From Sporanaerobium hydrogeniformans (GTDB lineage: Bacteria; Bacillota; Clostridia; Lachnospirales; Cellulosilyticaceae), in contig NZ_PEDL01000002.1 of the NCBI RefSeq assembly GCF_002735925.1, positions 62,001 to 126,000 of the forward strand: a stretch of DNA of 64,000 nt, read 5' to 3'. A program made the position numbers and the translations under genes. The stretch's first letter is position 1. Every line of letters begins with the position of its first letter. Shown here piece after piece: positions 26,099-35,624 of the stretch. The notes beneath the pieces are model-generated. The model ran no database searches. It was not told the origin of the DNA and saw only the letters and a program-made list of their open reading frames with translations.

Positions 26099-26944
26099 AT
26101 GAATAATCATAAAAAAACATTAAAGCTTGTAGTAAGCTATGGACTAATTGGGTTAGTAGGACTTTTTATGCTCTATCCCATTGTATGGATGGTACTTGCC
26201 ACCTTTAAGACGAATGCAGAAATTTTTGGTTCTTTAAAATTATTACCTGAAAGTTTTAGTTTAGATGCCTATATAAATGGTTGGAGAGGTATTGGTAAAT
26301 ATAGTTTTAGTAGATATTTTATGAATACCTTTAAATTAGTTATACCTGTTACACTGTTTACCATTTGCTCATGTGCAGTAGTAGCATATGGTTTTGCACG
26401 TTTTAAGTTTCCTTTTAAGCGTATTTTGTTTGTTGTACTTATTTCTACTTTGATGCTTCCTAATACAGTTATTATTATTCCAAGATATGCACAATTTAAC
26501 CAATTAGGATGGCTTAATAGCTATATGCCTTTTTATGTACCCGCATTACTTGCATGCTACCCTTTTTTTATATTTATGATGATTCAATTTATTAGAGGGC
26601 TTCCTAAGGAATTAGATGAATCGGCCTATATGGATGGATGTGGTACTTTTCGCTGCTTTATGAGCATTTTAGTACCTTTATTAAAACCCGCTTTATTCTC
26701 AGCAGGTTTATTCCAGTTTTTATGGACATACAATGATTTCTTCAACTCTCTCATTTTTATCAACAGTGTTGAAAAATATCCTGTTTCACTTGCACTTCGA
26801 ATGGCTATTGATGCAGAAGCTAATGTACAATGGGGACAAGTTATTGCCATGGCTTTTGTAACCGTTGCACCTTTAATTATCCTTTTCTTCTCTGCTCAGA
26901 AGTATTTTGTAGAAGGTATTGCAACAAGTGGGTTAAAAGGTTAA
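26099..26944 (+). CDS. sugar ABC transporter permease (UgpE/LacG type, locus 1)
   Basis: 281 residues, partner of the preceding permease. Starts with a helix FMLYPIVWMVLATFK, and has the EAA loop ELDESAYMDGCGTFRCFMSI near residue 170 and the typical YFVEGIATSGLKG end. I place the start at the ATG at 26099, eight bases after AGGAGGG; the reading frame is open further upstream to 26072, inside the previous gene, without a ribosome site. Confidence 0.92.
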   Translation: MNNHKKTLKLVVSYGLIGLVGLFMLYPIVWMVLATFKTNAEIFGSLKLLPESFSLDAYINGWRGIGKYSFSRYFMNTFKLVIPVTLFTICSCAVVAYGFARFKFPFKRILFVVLISTLMLPNTVIIIPRYAQFNQLGWLNSYMPFYVPALLACYPFFIFMMIQFIRGLPKELDESAYMDGCGTFRCFMSILVPLLKPALFSAGLFQFLWTYNDFFNSLIFINSVEKYPVSLALRMAIDAEANVQWGQVIAMAFVTVAPLIILFFSAQKYFVEGIATSGLKG

Positions 26945-26968
26945 GTCAAAAAAGAAGGAGGATTCAGA

Positions 26969-29218
26969 GTGAGTAAATTATGGTATAGAGAGGCTGCTAT
27001 CAGTTGGAATGAAGGACTTCCAATGGGAAATGGTAAGTTAGGAGCAATGCTATTTGGAGGAGTAGAAACTGAGCATCTTCAACTTAATGAGGATAGTATT
27101 TGGTATGGAGGTTCCCAAAATCGTATAAACCCTGCAGCTAAAAGAAATCTTGAACGAGTAAGAGAATTTATATTTAGTGAACGAATAAAAGAGGCAGAAG
27201 AGCTTTTAAGGTATGCCTTTTCAGGAACACCCCAAAGTCAGCGTCCTTATCAAAGTTTAGGGGATATAAAGATGCGTTTTAAGCATACTCATATGTCTTA
27301 TAGTGCTTATAAACGTGAGTTGGATTTAAATACAGCAGTAGCTTCTGTAGAGTATGAAATGAAGGATGTACAATATAAGCGAGAATACTTTGTGTCCACA
27401 CCTGACCAGGTGTTAGTTATTCATCTGTCGGCTACAAAAGCAAGTAGTCTTTCTTTTGATATTTTATTAACAAGAGAACGTTTTTATAAAAGAGTAGATG
27501 CTGTAGGAGGAAATACACTCCTTTTAACAGGAGATTTAGGTAAAGAGGGATCGGAGTTTGCTATAGGATGTAAGGTGGAGACAAAAGGCGGGAGTTTACA
27601 AATTTTAGGTGAACATCTTATAGTAACAGAGGCAGATGAAGCTATTATTTATTTAACAGCTACGAGCACTTTCTATCATTCACATTTTAAAGAGTATGTT
27701 TTAAAAGTACTTGAAAAGGCTAGTCATAAGGGATATGAGCTTTTAAAACAAGATCATGTAAAAGATTATCAGACATTGTATCAACGTGTTTTATTAGAAT
27801 TTGAAAATCAACTAGAATATGAGTCATTACCCACCGATGAGCGCTTAGCACGCATGCAACAAGGATTAGAAGATGTAGGATTAGTAAAAACTTATTTTGA
27901 TTATGGGCGTTATCTTCTCATTTCTTCGAGTCGTAAAGGGACTTTGCCTGCTAATTTACAAGGCATATGGAATGCGGAAATGAAACCAAATTGGGATTCT
28001 AAGTTCACAATTAATATCAATACACAGATGAATTATTGGATAGCAGAAAGCTGTCAACTCCCTGAATGTCATGAAGCACTTTTGGATTTAATCAAAAGAC
28101 TTGTAAAAAGTGGAAAGCAGACGGCTAAGGAGATGTATGGCTGTAGAGGCTTTGTGGCACATCATAATACAGATATTTGGGCAGATACTGCTCCACAAGA
28201 TATTTATATTCCAGCTACCTACTGGGTAATGGGGGGAGCTTGGCTGTGTACCCATCTATGGATGCATTATCAATATACACAAGATAAAATTTGGCTTGAG
28301 GAAGCTTATCCTTTATTAGAAGAAGGAGTACTATTTTTTCTTGACTTTTTAGTTGAAAAAGAAGGACAGCTTCTTACTTGCCCTTCTGTATCACCGGAAA
28401 ACACATATATTTTACCGAACGGTACAAAAGGTTGTATATGTGCTGGATCAACCATTGACAATGAAATCTTAAGAGATCTATTTGAAGCTTATATAAGTGC
28501 AGCAAAGCTATTGGATAAAGATTCAAAAAATGTGCAAGCGGCTAAAGAAGTCTTAGAGAAACTGCCGCCTTTAAAAATTGGTAAACATGGACAGATTATG
28601 GAATGGCTAGAAGATTATGAGGAAGAAGAGCCTGGGCATAGGCATATTTCACAGCTCTACGGTCTTCATCCTTCACACCAAATTACAGTAGATGGAACTC
28701 CACTATTTGCAGATGCAGCTAAAAAAACATTAGCAAGACGTCTTAAATGGGGAGGTGGTCATACAGGATGGAGCTGTGCATGGATTATGAATTTTTATGC
28801 AAGGTTGTGGGAGGGAGCTCATGCTTATGATCTGTTTAAAAAGCTTTTAACCCAATCTACTTTTAGCAATTTACTTTGTAATCATCCAAGACCCAATGGA
28901 GAGGTTTTTCAAATTGATGGTAATTTAGGGGGAGCTAATGGGATTTTAGAACTCTTTGTACAAAGCAATGAGAAGCGTACAGTACTTCTACCAGCTTGTC
29001 CTAAAGAGCTAGGGAGTGGCTTTTTAAAAGGTGTTAAGGTAAACGGTGGAGTTATTTTAGATCTAGCATGGCAACAAGGAAAATTAACAAGTATAAAAGC
29101 TTATGGGTTAGCCCATCAGGAAACGAAGTTAAAATTACATTACGACAAAAAAGAGCTCACTATCCAGTTGGCACCTCAAGAAGAGAAAGATGTAACCTCC
29201 TTGTTAGTCAAGGTGTAA
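26969..29218 (+). CDS. GH95 alpha-L-fucosidase-type glycoside hydrolase
   Basis: 749 residues without signal peptide, so cytoplasmic. It opens with the GH95 signature WNEGLPMGNGKLGAMLFGG and LQLNEDSIWYGG; active-site segments are HHNTDIWADTAP (about 396-407) and DGNLGGANGILE (about 649-660), as in the (alpha/alpha)6 barrel of inverting 1,2-alpha-L-fucosidases. Some members prefer alpha-L-galactose. It would remove fucosyl or galactosyl caps from imported xyloglucan, mucin or pectin oligosaccharides. GTG start at 26969 follows AAGGAGG. Part of the locus 1 operon. Confidence 0.92.
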   Translation: MSKLWYREAAISWNEGLPMGNGKLGAMLFGGVETEHLQLNEDSIWYGGSQNRINPAAKRNLERVREFIFSERIKEAEELLRYAFSGTPQSQRPYQSLGDIKMRFKHTHMSYSAYKRELDLNTAVASVEYEMKDVQYKREYFVSTPDQVLVIHLSATKASSLSFDILLTRERFYKRVDAVGGNTLLLTGDLGKEGSEFAIGCKVETKGGSLQILGEHLIVTEADEAIIYLTATSTFYHSHFKEYVLKVLEKASHKGYELLKQDHVKDYQTLYQRVLLEFENQLEYESLPTDERLARMQQGLEDVGLVKTYFDYGRYLLISSSRKGTLPANLQGIWNAEMKPNWDSKFTININTQMNYWIAESCQLPECHEALLDLIKRLVKSGKQTAKEMYGCRGFVAHHNTDIWADTAPQDIYIPATYWVMGGAWLCTHLWMHYQYTQDKIWLEEAYPLLEEGVLFFLDFLVEKEGQLLTCPSVSPENTYILPNGTKGCICAGSTIDNEILRDLFEAYISAAKLLDKDSKNVQAAKEVLEKLPPLKIGKHGQIMEWLEDYEEEEPGHRHISQLYGLHPSHQITVDGTPLFADAAKKTLARRLKWGGGHTGWSCAWIMNFYARLWEGAHAYDLFKKLLTQSTFSNLLCNHPRPNGEVFQIDGNLGGANGILELFVQSNEKRTVLLPACPKELGSGFLKGVKVNGGVILDLAWQQGKLTSIKAYGLAHQETKLKLHYDKKELTIQLAPQEEKDVTSLLVKV

Positions 29219-29233
29219 AGGAGATGAGAAATA

Positions 29234-30763
29234 ATGCGTTGGCAAAACCCTATAATTTTTTCGGATTTTAGTGATCCAGATATTATAAAAGTAGAAGATG
29301 ACTTTTATATGGTGGCGTCGAGCTTTACCTATTTACCAGGGATACCCCTTCTTCATTCAAAAGATTTAATACATTGGAGGCGCATCAATTATTGTGTACG
29401 TTCTCTACCTTTTAAATGCTATAATCAGCCCAATCACGGAGCAGGTACATGGGCACCCGCTATTCGTTATCATAAGGGATGGTTTTATGTTTTTGTCCCT
29501 CTCCCAGATGAGGGCATTTTTGTAACTAAAACACAGGATCCTTATGGTGAGTGGTCACCTCTTCACTGTCTAAAAAGTACAAAAGGGTGGATTGACCCTT
29601 GTCCTTTTTGGGATGAAGATGGTAAAGCTTATATGATTCATGCCTTTGCTAAAAGTAGATGTGGTATTAAACATCGCTTAGCTATTTGTCAAATGAATGA
29701 AGAGGCTACTGAGCTGTTAGATGAAGGTAAAATTGTTTATGATGGAGAGCAAAGAAATCCGACTATAGAAGGCCCAAAACTTTATAAGAGAAATGGCTAT
29801 TATTATATTTTTGCGCCAGCAGGTGGTGTAGAAACAGGTTGGCAAGTGGTTTTACGTTCAAAAAAACTTTATGGACCCTATGAAGAAAAAGTAGTTCTTC
29901 ATCAAGGTGAAACACAAGTAAATGGTCCGCATCAAGGGGGCTATGTAGAACTTACCGAAGATGAGTGTTATTTTGTACATTTCCAAGATGCGAATTACTA
30001 TGGGCGTATTGTTCATCTACAGCCTATGAGCTGGTATAATGACTGGCCTTTTATCGGGCAAGAATTGAATGGAGATGGAATAGGTGAGCCAGTTGTAGAA
30101 TGGGAAAGGACAAATACACTTTTACAAGAAACACCTTACAATTTAATAAAAAGTGATACCTTTAACCAAACCTCTTTAGGTTTGCAATGGCAATGGCAAG
30201 CTAATCCAAATGAAAAGTGGTATAGCTTAACAGAAAGACCTAATTATTTGAGGCTTTATGCTATGCCTAATAAAGCGGGGAGAGAGAATCTGCTTTGGTA
30301 TGCCCCCCATCTCCTTACCCAAATGATAGAGGGACCAGACTTTGAAGTAGAGGTAGAAATAGATATAAGTGGTTTATTGGTGGGAGATAGAATGGGCATA
30401 GGTCTATTAGGTCATCAGTATAAGGCACTAACACTCGTAAGAAAAACAGATGGTTTAAAACTTGAATTATTAGAGGGTAATGTATTAGAAACAAGCAAAG
30501 AAGGCTTAGTAGCAGAAGAGAAAACTTGTATTGGAATACTAGAAGATACAACTTTATATTTTAAGATACTATTTAAACAAGGACTGTATCAGTTCACCTA
30601 TTGGGCTCAAAATACAATGCCACAGAAAACAGATTATTTTAAAGCAACAAAAGGAACATGGGTTGGCGCTAAACTCATGCTATTTTGTAGCAATGATAAT
30701 AATGAAACTTCAAGTGGTTATTGTGATTTTGCTTCTTTCAAATGGCAATCACATTCTATATAA
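29234..30763 (+). CDS. GH43 beta-xylosidase/arabinofuranosidase-type glycoside hydrolase
   Basis: 509 residues, no signal peptide. The five-blade propeller has the catalytic base Asp in FSDFSDPDII (about 9-18), the pKa-tuning Asp in GWIDPCPFWDEDG (near 118), and the acid Glu in TIEGPKLYKRNGYYY (near 176). The C-terminal part from about 330 is the beta-sandwich found in xylosidase-type GH43 enzymes. It would trim xylosyl or arabinosyl residues. AAAGGAG precedes the ATG, 16 bases after GH95. Last gene of the operon. Confidence 0.9.
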   Translation: MRWQNPIIFSDFSDPDIIKVEDDFYMVASSFTYLPGIPLLHSKDLIHWRRINYCVRSLPFKCYNQPNHGAGTWAPAIRYHKGWFYVFVPLPDEGIFVTKTQDPYGEWSPLHCLKSTKGWIDPCPFWDEDGKAYMIHAFAKSRCGIKHRLAICQMNEEATELLDEGKIVYDGEQRNPTIEGPKLYKRNGYYYIFAPAGGVETGWQVVLRSKKLYGPYEEKVVLHQGETQVNGPHQGGYVELTEDECYFVHFQDANYYGRIVHLQPMSWYNDWPFIGQELNGDGIGEPVVEWERTNTLLQETPYNLIKSDTFNQTSLGLQWQWQANPNEKWYSLTERPNYLRLYAMPNKAGRENLLWYAPHLLTQMIEGPDFEVEVEIDISGLLVGDRMGIGLLGHQYKALTLVRKTDGLKLELLEGNVLETSKEGLVAEEKTCIGILEDTTLYFKILFKQGLYQFTYWAQNTMPQKTDYFKATKGTWVGAKLMLFCSNDNNETSSGYCDFASFKWQSHSI

Positions 30764-30766
30764 AAT

Positions 30767-30809
30767 AAAAACGTCTTACTACTTTATTTGAAGGTAGTAA
30801 GACGTTTTT
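30767..30809 (+). terminator. terminator of the locus 1 operon
   Basis: AAAAACGTCTTACTAC pairs perfectly with GTAGTAAGACGTTTTT. Confidence 0.9.
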
Positions 30810-31009
30810 GTAGACCCAGCAGTGTATTTCTAGAGTCTATATTATCTGCTAAAAGGGAAGTTCTTTTTATTTCGCACCTGGGGGGCTTTTTTTTTTATGT
30901 ATTTACAAGGTAAAATAAAGCTATAAAGAATATAAAATAGCTAAAGGGCAATAAAAGAGTGCCCCCTATGTTATAATAACACCAAAGCGAAGAAAGGAGC
31001 TAAGGACAA

Positions 31010-34000
31010 ATGCCAGTACCGTTTACACACTTACATGTACATACAGAATACAGTCTTTTAGATGGTTCGGCAAAAATTAAGCATTTATTAGCTCGTACCA
31101 AGGAACTAGGAATGAATAGCTTAGCTATTACAGACCATGGTGTGATGTATGGTGTCATTGATTTTTATAAGGCAGCGAAAGATATGGGTATTAAGCCCAT
31201 TATTGGCTGTGAAGTTTATTTAGCTTCAAGGACAAGAAAGGATAAAGAGCCTATAGATGCACGCTCTAATCACTTAGTTTTACTTGCTAAGAATCAAACA
31301 GGCTACCAAAACTTAATTCATATGGTATCTACAGCTTTTACAGAAGGCTTTTATCATAAACCACGTATAGATTATGAACTTTTAGAAAACCATCATGAGG
31401 GGCTTATTGCTTTAGGAGCCTGCCTTGCAGGACCAGTAAGCCGTCTTCTTTTAGAAGATCAGTATGAGAAAGCTAAAGAAGTAGCTCTTCGTTTAAAAGA
31501 TATCTTTGGTGAAGATAATTTTTATCTGGAGCTTCAAGATCATGGTATGAAAGAACAAGCTAAGGTCAATCAGCTGACCTTACGTCTTGCAGAAGAAACA
31601 GGAATTGCTCTTGTTGTTACCAATGATGTGCACTACATTACAGAGGAAGATGCTCATCCACATGAAGTCCTACTGTGTATACAAACAGGTAAGACTATGG
31701 AGGATGAGGACCGTATGATCTACGAAGGAGGTCAATATTTCCTTAAGAGTCCTGAAGAGATGGAGAAGCTTTTCCCTTATGCGAAAGAAGCTTTACTCAA
31801 TACTCAAAAGATTGCAGAACGCTGTAATGTAGAATTTGTATTTCATGAACTAAAACTGCCCGTTTTTGATGTACCAGATGGTAAAACCAGTGAAGACTTC
31901 CTGAGAGAGCGTTGCTATGAGGGGCTTGCTAAGCGCTATGAACCTATTACACAGGAACTTAAAGAGCGAATGGAGTATGAACTAGGTGTCATTATCCAAA
32001 TGGGATTTGTGGACTATTTCCTAATTACAGGTGATTTTATTAAGTATGCTAAAGAGCAAGGTATTCCCGTTGGACCAGGACGAGGATCAGCAGCAGGAAG
32101 TCTTGTAGCATATGCTTTAGAAATTACAAATATTGATCCTATTCGCTATCAGCTTTTGTTTGAGCGCTTTCTTAATCCTGAACGTGTCAGTATGCCTGAT
32201 ATCGATATTGACTTTTGCTATGAGAGACGTCAAGAAGTTATTGATTATGTGATTAGCAAGTATGGAGAAGACAGGGTGGCTCAAATTGTTACCTTTGGAA
32301 CACTGGCAGCGCGTGGTGTTATTCGTGATGTGGGTAGGGCCATTAATATGCCCTATCAAGAGGTAGACCGTATAGCTAAGATGATTCCAAATGAATTAAA
32401 AATTACGATTCATAAAGCGCTAGAGATGAATGCAGAATTACGAGATCTTTATGAAAGTCAAGAGGAAGTGAAGTACCTTATTGATATTGCCCGAAAATTA
32501 GAGGGCTTACCACGACATTCTTCTATGCATGCTGCTGGAGTTGTCATTTCAAAAGCACCAGTTGGAGAGTATGTGCCATTAAGTGCCAGTGAGGGGGTTG
32601 TGACCACTCAATTTCCTATGACGACTTTAGAAGAATTAGGACTTCTTAAGATGGATTTCTTAGGTTTAAGAACGCTTACAGTTATAGACAATGCTGTAAA
32701 GCTTGTTAATAAAAATCATAAGATTCAATTAGATATTGAGAAGATAGATTATGATGATAAAAAAGTATATGAGCTAATTGCCTCAGGAGCAACAGAAGGT
32801 GTTTTCCAACTGGAAAGCGCAGGGATGAAGAGCTTTATGAAGGAGCTAGCGCCAAGTAGTATGGAGGATATCATTGCAGGAATCTCTTTGTACCGCCCAG
32901 GACCTATGGACTTTATTCCTAAATATGTACAAGGAAAAAGAGATAAAAACAGCATTACCTATACTCATCCAAGCCTCGAACCTATTTTGAAAAACACCTA
33001 TGGCTGTATTGTTTATCAGGAACAGGTTATGCAGATTGTACGAGACCTTGCAGGTTATAGTCTAGGGAGAAGTGACCTTCTGCGCCGTGCCATGGGTAAA
33101 AAGAAAACAGAAGTTATGAATAAAGAACGTCACATCTTTTTAAATGGGGATGGAGAAAGTATACCTGGTTGTATTAAAAAGGGTATACCAAAGGAAATAG
33201 CAGAAAAGATTTTTGATGATATGGTAGACTTGCAAAGTATGCTTTTAATAAATCTCATGCTGCAGCATATGCTGTGGTAGCTTATCAGACAGCTTATTTA
33301 AAACAGTATTACAAAGTAGAGTTTATGGCAGCTCTCATGACATCTGTTATGGATGTATCTACTAAAATTACTGGTTATATGGAAACATGTCGTCGAATGG
33401 AGATTGCGGTTTTATCTCCAGATATTAATGAAGGCTATGCTTATTTTGATGCCAAGGATAACCAGATTATCTATGGTTTAGCTGCACTTAAAAATGTAGG
33501 AAAAAATGTAATTGACCATATTGTAGAAGAGCGTGAGAGAGGTGGTAAGTTTAAAAGCTTAACCGATTTTTATAATCGAATGGATACAAAAGATACGAAT
33601 AAACGTAGTATTGAAAGTTTGATTTTAGCAGGGGCTTTTGATAAATTAGGTGGTAGACGCAGTCAATATTTGGCTGTGTATCAGCAAATTTCATCAGGAA
33701 TTAACTTAAGCCGTAAAAACAATATTGCAGGGCAAATGGATTTATTTGCATTAGGAAGAGAAAATGAAGAAATAGTACAAGACTATGATCATTTGCCGGA
33801 TATCCCAGAATTTGAAATGAAAGATATGTTAGCTTATGAAAAGGATGTTTTAGGTATTTATTTAAGTGGACATCCCTTGGATAAAGTAAGAGGTCAGTTA
33901 GAACGCTATATATCCCATACAGGTAGTGATTTCATTTTAAAAGAAGAAGAGGATGAAAATGTACAAGATGGTCAACGAGTTATTGTAGGAGGAATCCTGG

Positions 34001-34473
34001 TAGAAAAGAGAGTTATTTATACAAAAAATAATAAAAAAATGGCTTTTGTTACGTTAGAAGATTTAACTGGTACAATGGAGATCATTATTTTCCCAACCTT
34101 GTATGATCAGTTTGCCAGCTTCCCAGAAGATAGTGTCTATATGGTGAAAGGACGTATTTCAATTAAAGAAGAAACAGCAGCAGTGATTTTAGCCGATGAA
34201 CTAACAACATTAGAAATACTTATGACACCCCAATGTGAGGAAGGTCTTATCCTTCATCTTGATAAAAATCAACGTACTCAAGCTATGCGAGAAAAATTGC
34301 TACACATATTTGAAAAACACAAAGGGAATGCTAAAATTATAGTTCAGAATAAAGAAGATGGCACACAAAAAATCTTCCCAAAGCGCTATAATGTGGCATT
34401 AACTGATGAACTTATACAAGAAGTTAGTCAATTAGTAGGTGAGAAATGTATGGTTGTCCATAAATTGTCGTAA
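31010..34473 (+). CDS. dnaE: DNA polymerase III alpha subunit DnaE, frameshifted as given
   Basis: One gene split by a missing base. The first frame (31010-33280) has the PHP domain (FTHLHVHTEYSLLDG), the catalytic MPDIDIDF (near residue 395) and GPGRGSAAGS; the second (33274-34473) has the helix-hairpin-helix and OB regions (QMDLFA, KKMAFVTLEDLTGTMEIIIF). At the junction GACTTGCAAAGTATGC should read GACTTTGCAAAGTATGC; one T added at 33230-33231 restores DFAKYAFNKSHAAAYAVVAY. The repaired length is about 1154 residues, normal for DnaE. The upstream 30812-31009 holds no gene; a GGGGGGC plus T10 run there is unexplained. Confidence 0.93.
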
Positions 34474-34579
34474 CTACTTGCTATTTTAAAGAGTTTTAAG
34501 TACAATGAAAAAGGTTAAATATTAAATGATAAATATTTAACAAAGTAAACTAGGAACCAACTTATAAAGTGTACAAATG

Positions 34580-34608
34580 TTGTCAAACAAATTAGCGGTA
34601 AATATATA
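34580..34608 (+). promoter_or_regulatory. probable promoter of pfkA-pyk
   Basis: TTGTCA (34580-34585), 17 bases, TATATA (34603-34608), 22 bases before the pfkA ATG. Confidence 0.55.
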
Positions 34609-34630
34609 TTACTAAAGGGGGTTATTTAGG

Positions 34631-35602
34631 ATGAGTAACAAAGTAAGTACAATTGGTGTTTTAACAAGTGGTGGTGATGCACCAGGAATGAATGCAACGA
34701 TTCGTGCCGTAGTAAGAACGGGTATTGCAAGAGGGCTAAAAGTAATGGGTATTCAAAAAGGTTACAATGGTCTACTTCAAGGTGATGTAAGAGAGCTTAA
34801 TGCAAGAAGTGTATCTGACATTGTGCAAAGAGGTGGTACCATTCTTCAAACTGCACGTTGCTTAGATTTTGTTAAACCAGAAGGTCAAGCCAGAGGTGCT
34901 GAAATGTGTAAGGTATTTGGTATTGATGGACTTGTAGTAATTGGCGGAGATGGTTCCTTTCAAGGTGCTGAAAAATTAGCTAACCTAGGCATTAATGCAA
35001 TTGGCGTACCTGGAACAATTGACCTTGATATTGCATGTACAGATTATACTATCGGTTTTGATACAGCTGTTAATACAGCAATGGATGCTATTAACAAGAT
35101 TCGTGATACATCCACATCCCATGAAAGATGTTCTATTATTGAAGTAATGGGGAGAAATGCCGGGTATATTGCATTATGGTGTGGTATTTCTTCTGGAGCT
35201 GAAATGGTACTTATTCCTGAAAAACAAAGACCAACTGATGAAGAGATTATAAAAACAATTTTAGAAAACAAACATAAAGGTAAAAAACATTTCCTTATTA
35301 TTGTAGCAGAAGGTATTGGAGGATCTTATAATTTAGCCAAAAAGATTGAAGCTACTACAGGTATTGAAACACGTGCAAGTATTTTAGGTCATTTACAAAG
35401 AGGGGGCTCACCTACAGCTGTAGATCGTATTCATGCATCCATGATGGGAGCTAAGGCAGTAGACTTACTTTGTGAAGGTAAACAAAAGAGAGTCGTTGCT
35501 TTTAAAAATGGACAGTATGTGGACTATGATATTAATGAAGCGCTTAAGATGAAAAAAAATATTGATGATTATATGTATGAAGTAAGTCAATTATTAATCT
35601 AA
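34631..35602 (+). CDS. pfkA: ATP-type 6-phosphofructokinase
   Basis: 323 residues, the standard bacterial length. GVLTSGGDAPGMNATIRAVV opens the fold; VIGGDGSFQGAEKL has the ATP-type Gly, and PGTIDLDI has the ATP-type Gly too, but Leu replaces the usual Asn of TIDND while both Asp are kept. MGRNAGY follows. It commits fructose-6-phosphate to glycolysis and in this family is usually allosteric (PEP, ADP). Directly upstream of pyk (22 bases), a widespread pairing in Firmicutes. Confidence 0.94.
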   Translation: MSNKVSTIGVLTSGGDAPGMNATIRAVVRTGIARGLKVMGIQKGYNGLLQGDVRELNARSVSDIVQRGGTILQTARCLDFVKPEGQARGAEMCKVFGIDGLVVIGGDGSFQGAEKLANLGINAIGVPGTIDLDIACTDYTIGFDTAVNTAMDAINKIRDTSTSHERCSIIEVMGRNAGYIALWCGISSGAEMVLIPEKQRPTDEEIIKTILENKHKGKKHFLIIVAEGIGGSYNLAKKIEATTGIETRASILGHLQRGGSPTAVDRIHASMMGAKAVDLLCEGKQKRVVAFKNGQYVDYDINEALKMKKNIDDYMYEVSQLLI

Positions 35603-35624
35603 CACTAATCAGGGGAGAGTAAAG

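Noticed and set aside
31010-34473. Two separate polymerase genes instead of one dnaE
   Set aside because: The two frames overlap by seven bases exactly inside one conserved block, and one added T fuses them into a standard-length DnaE.
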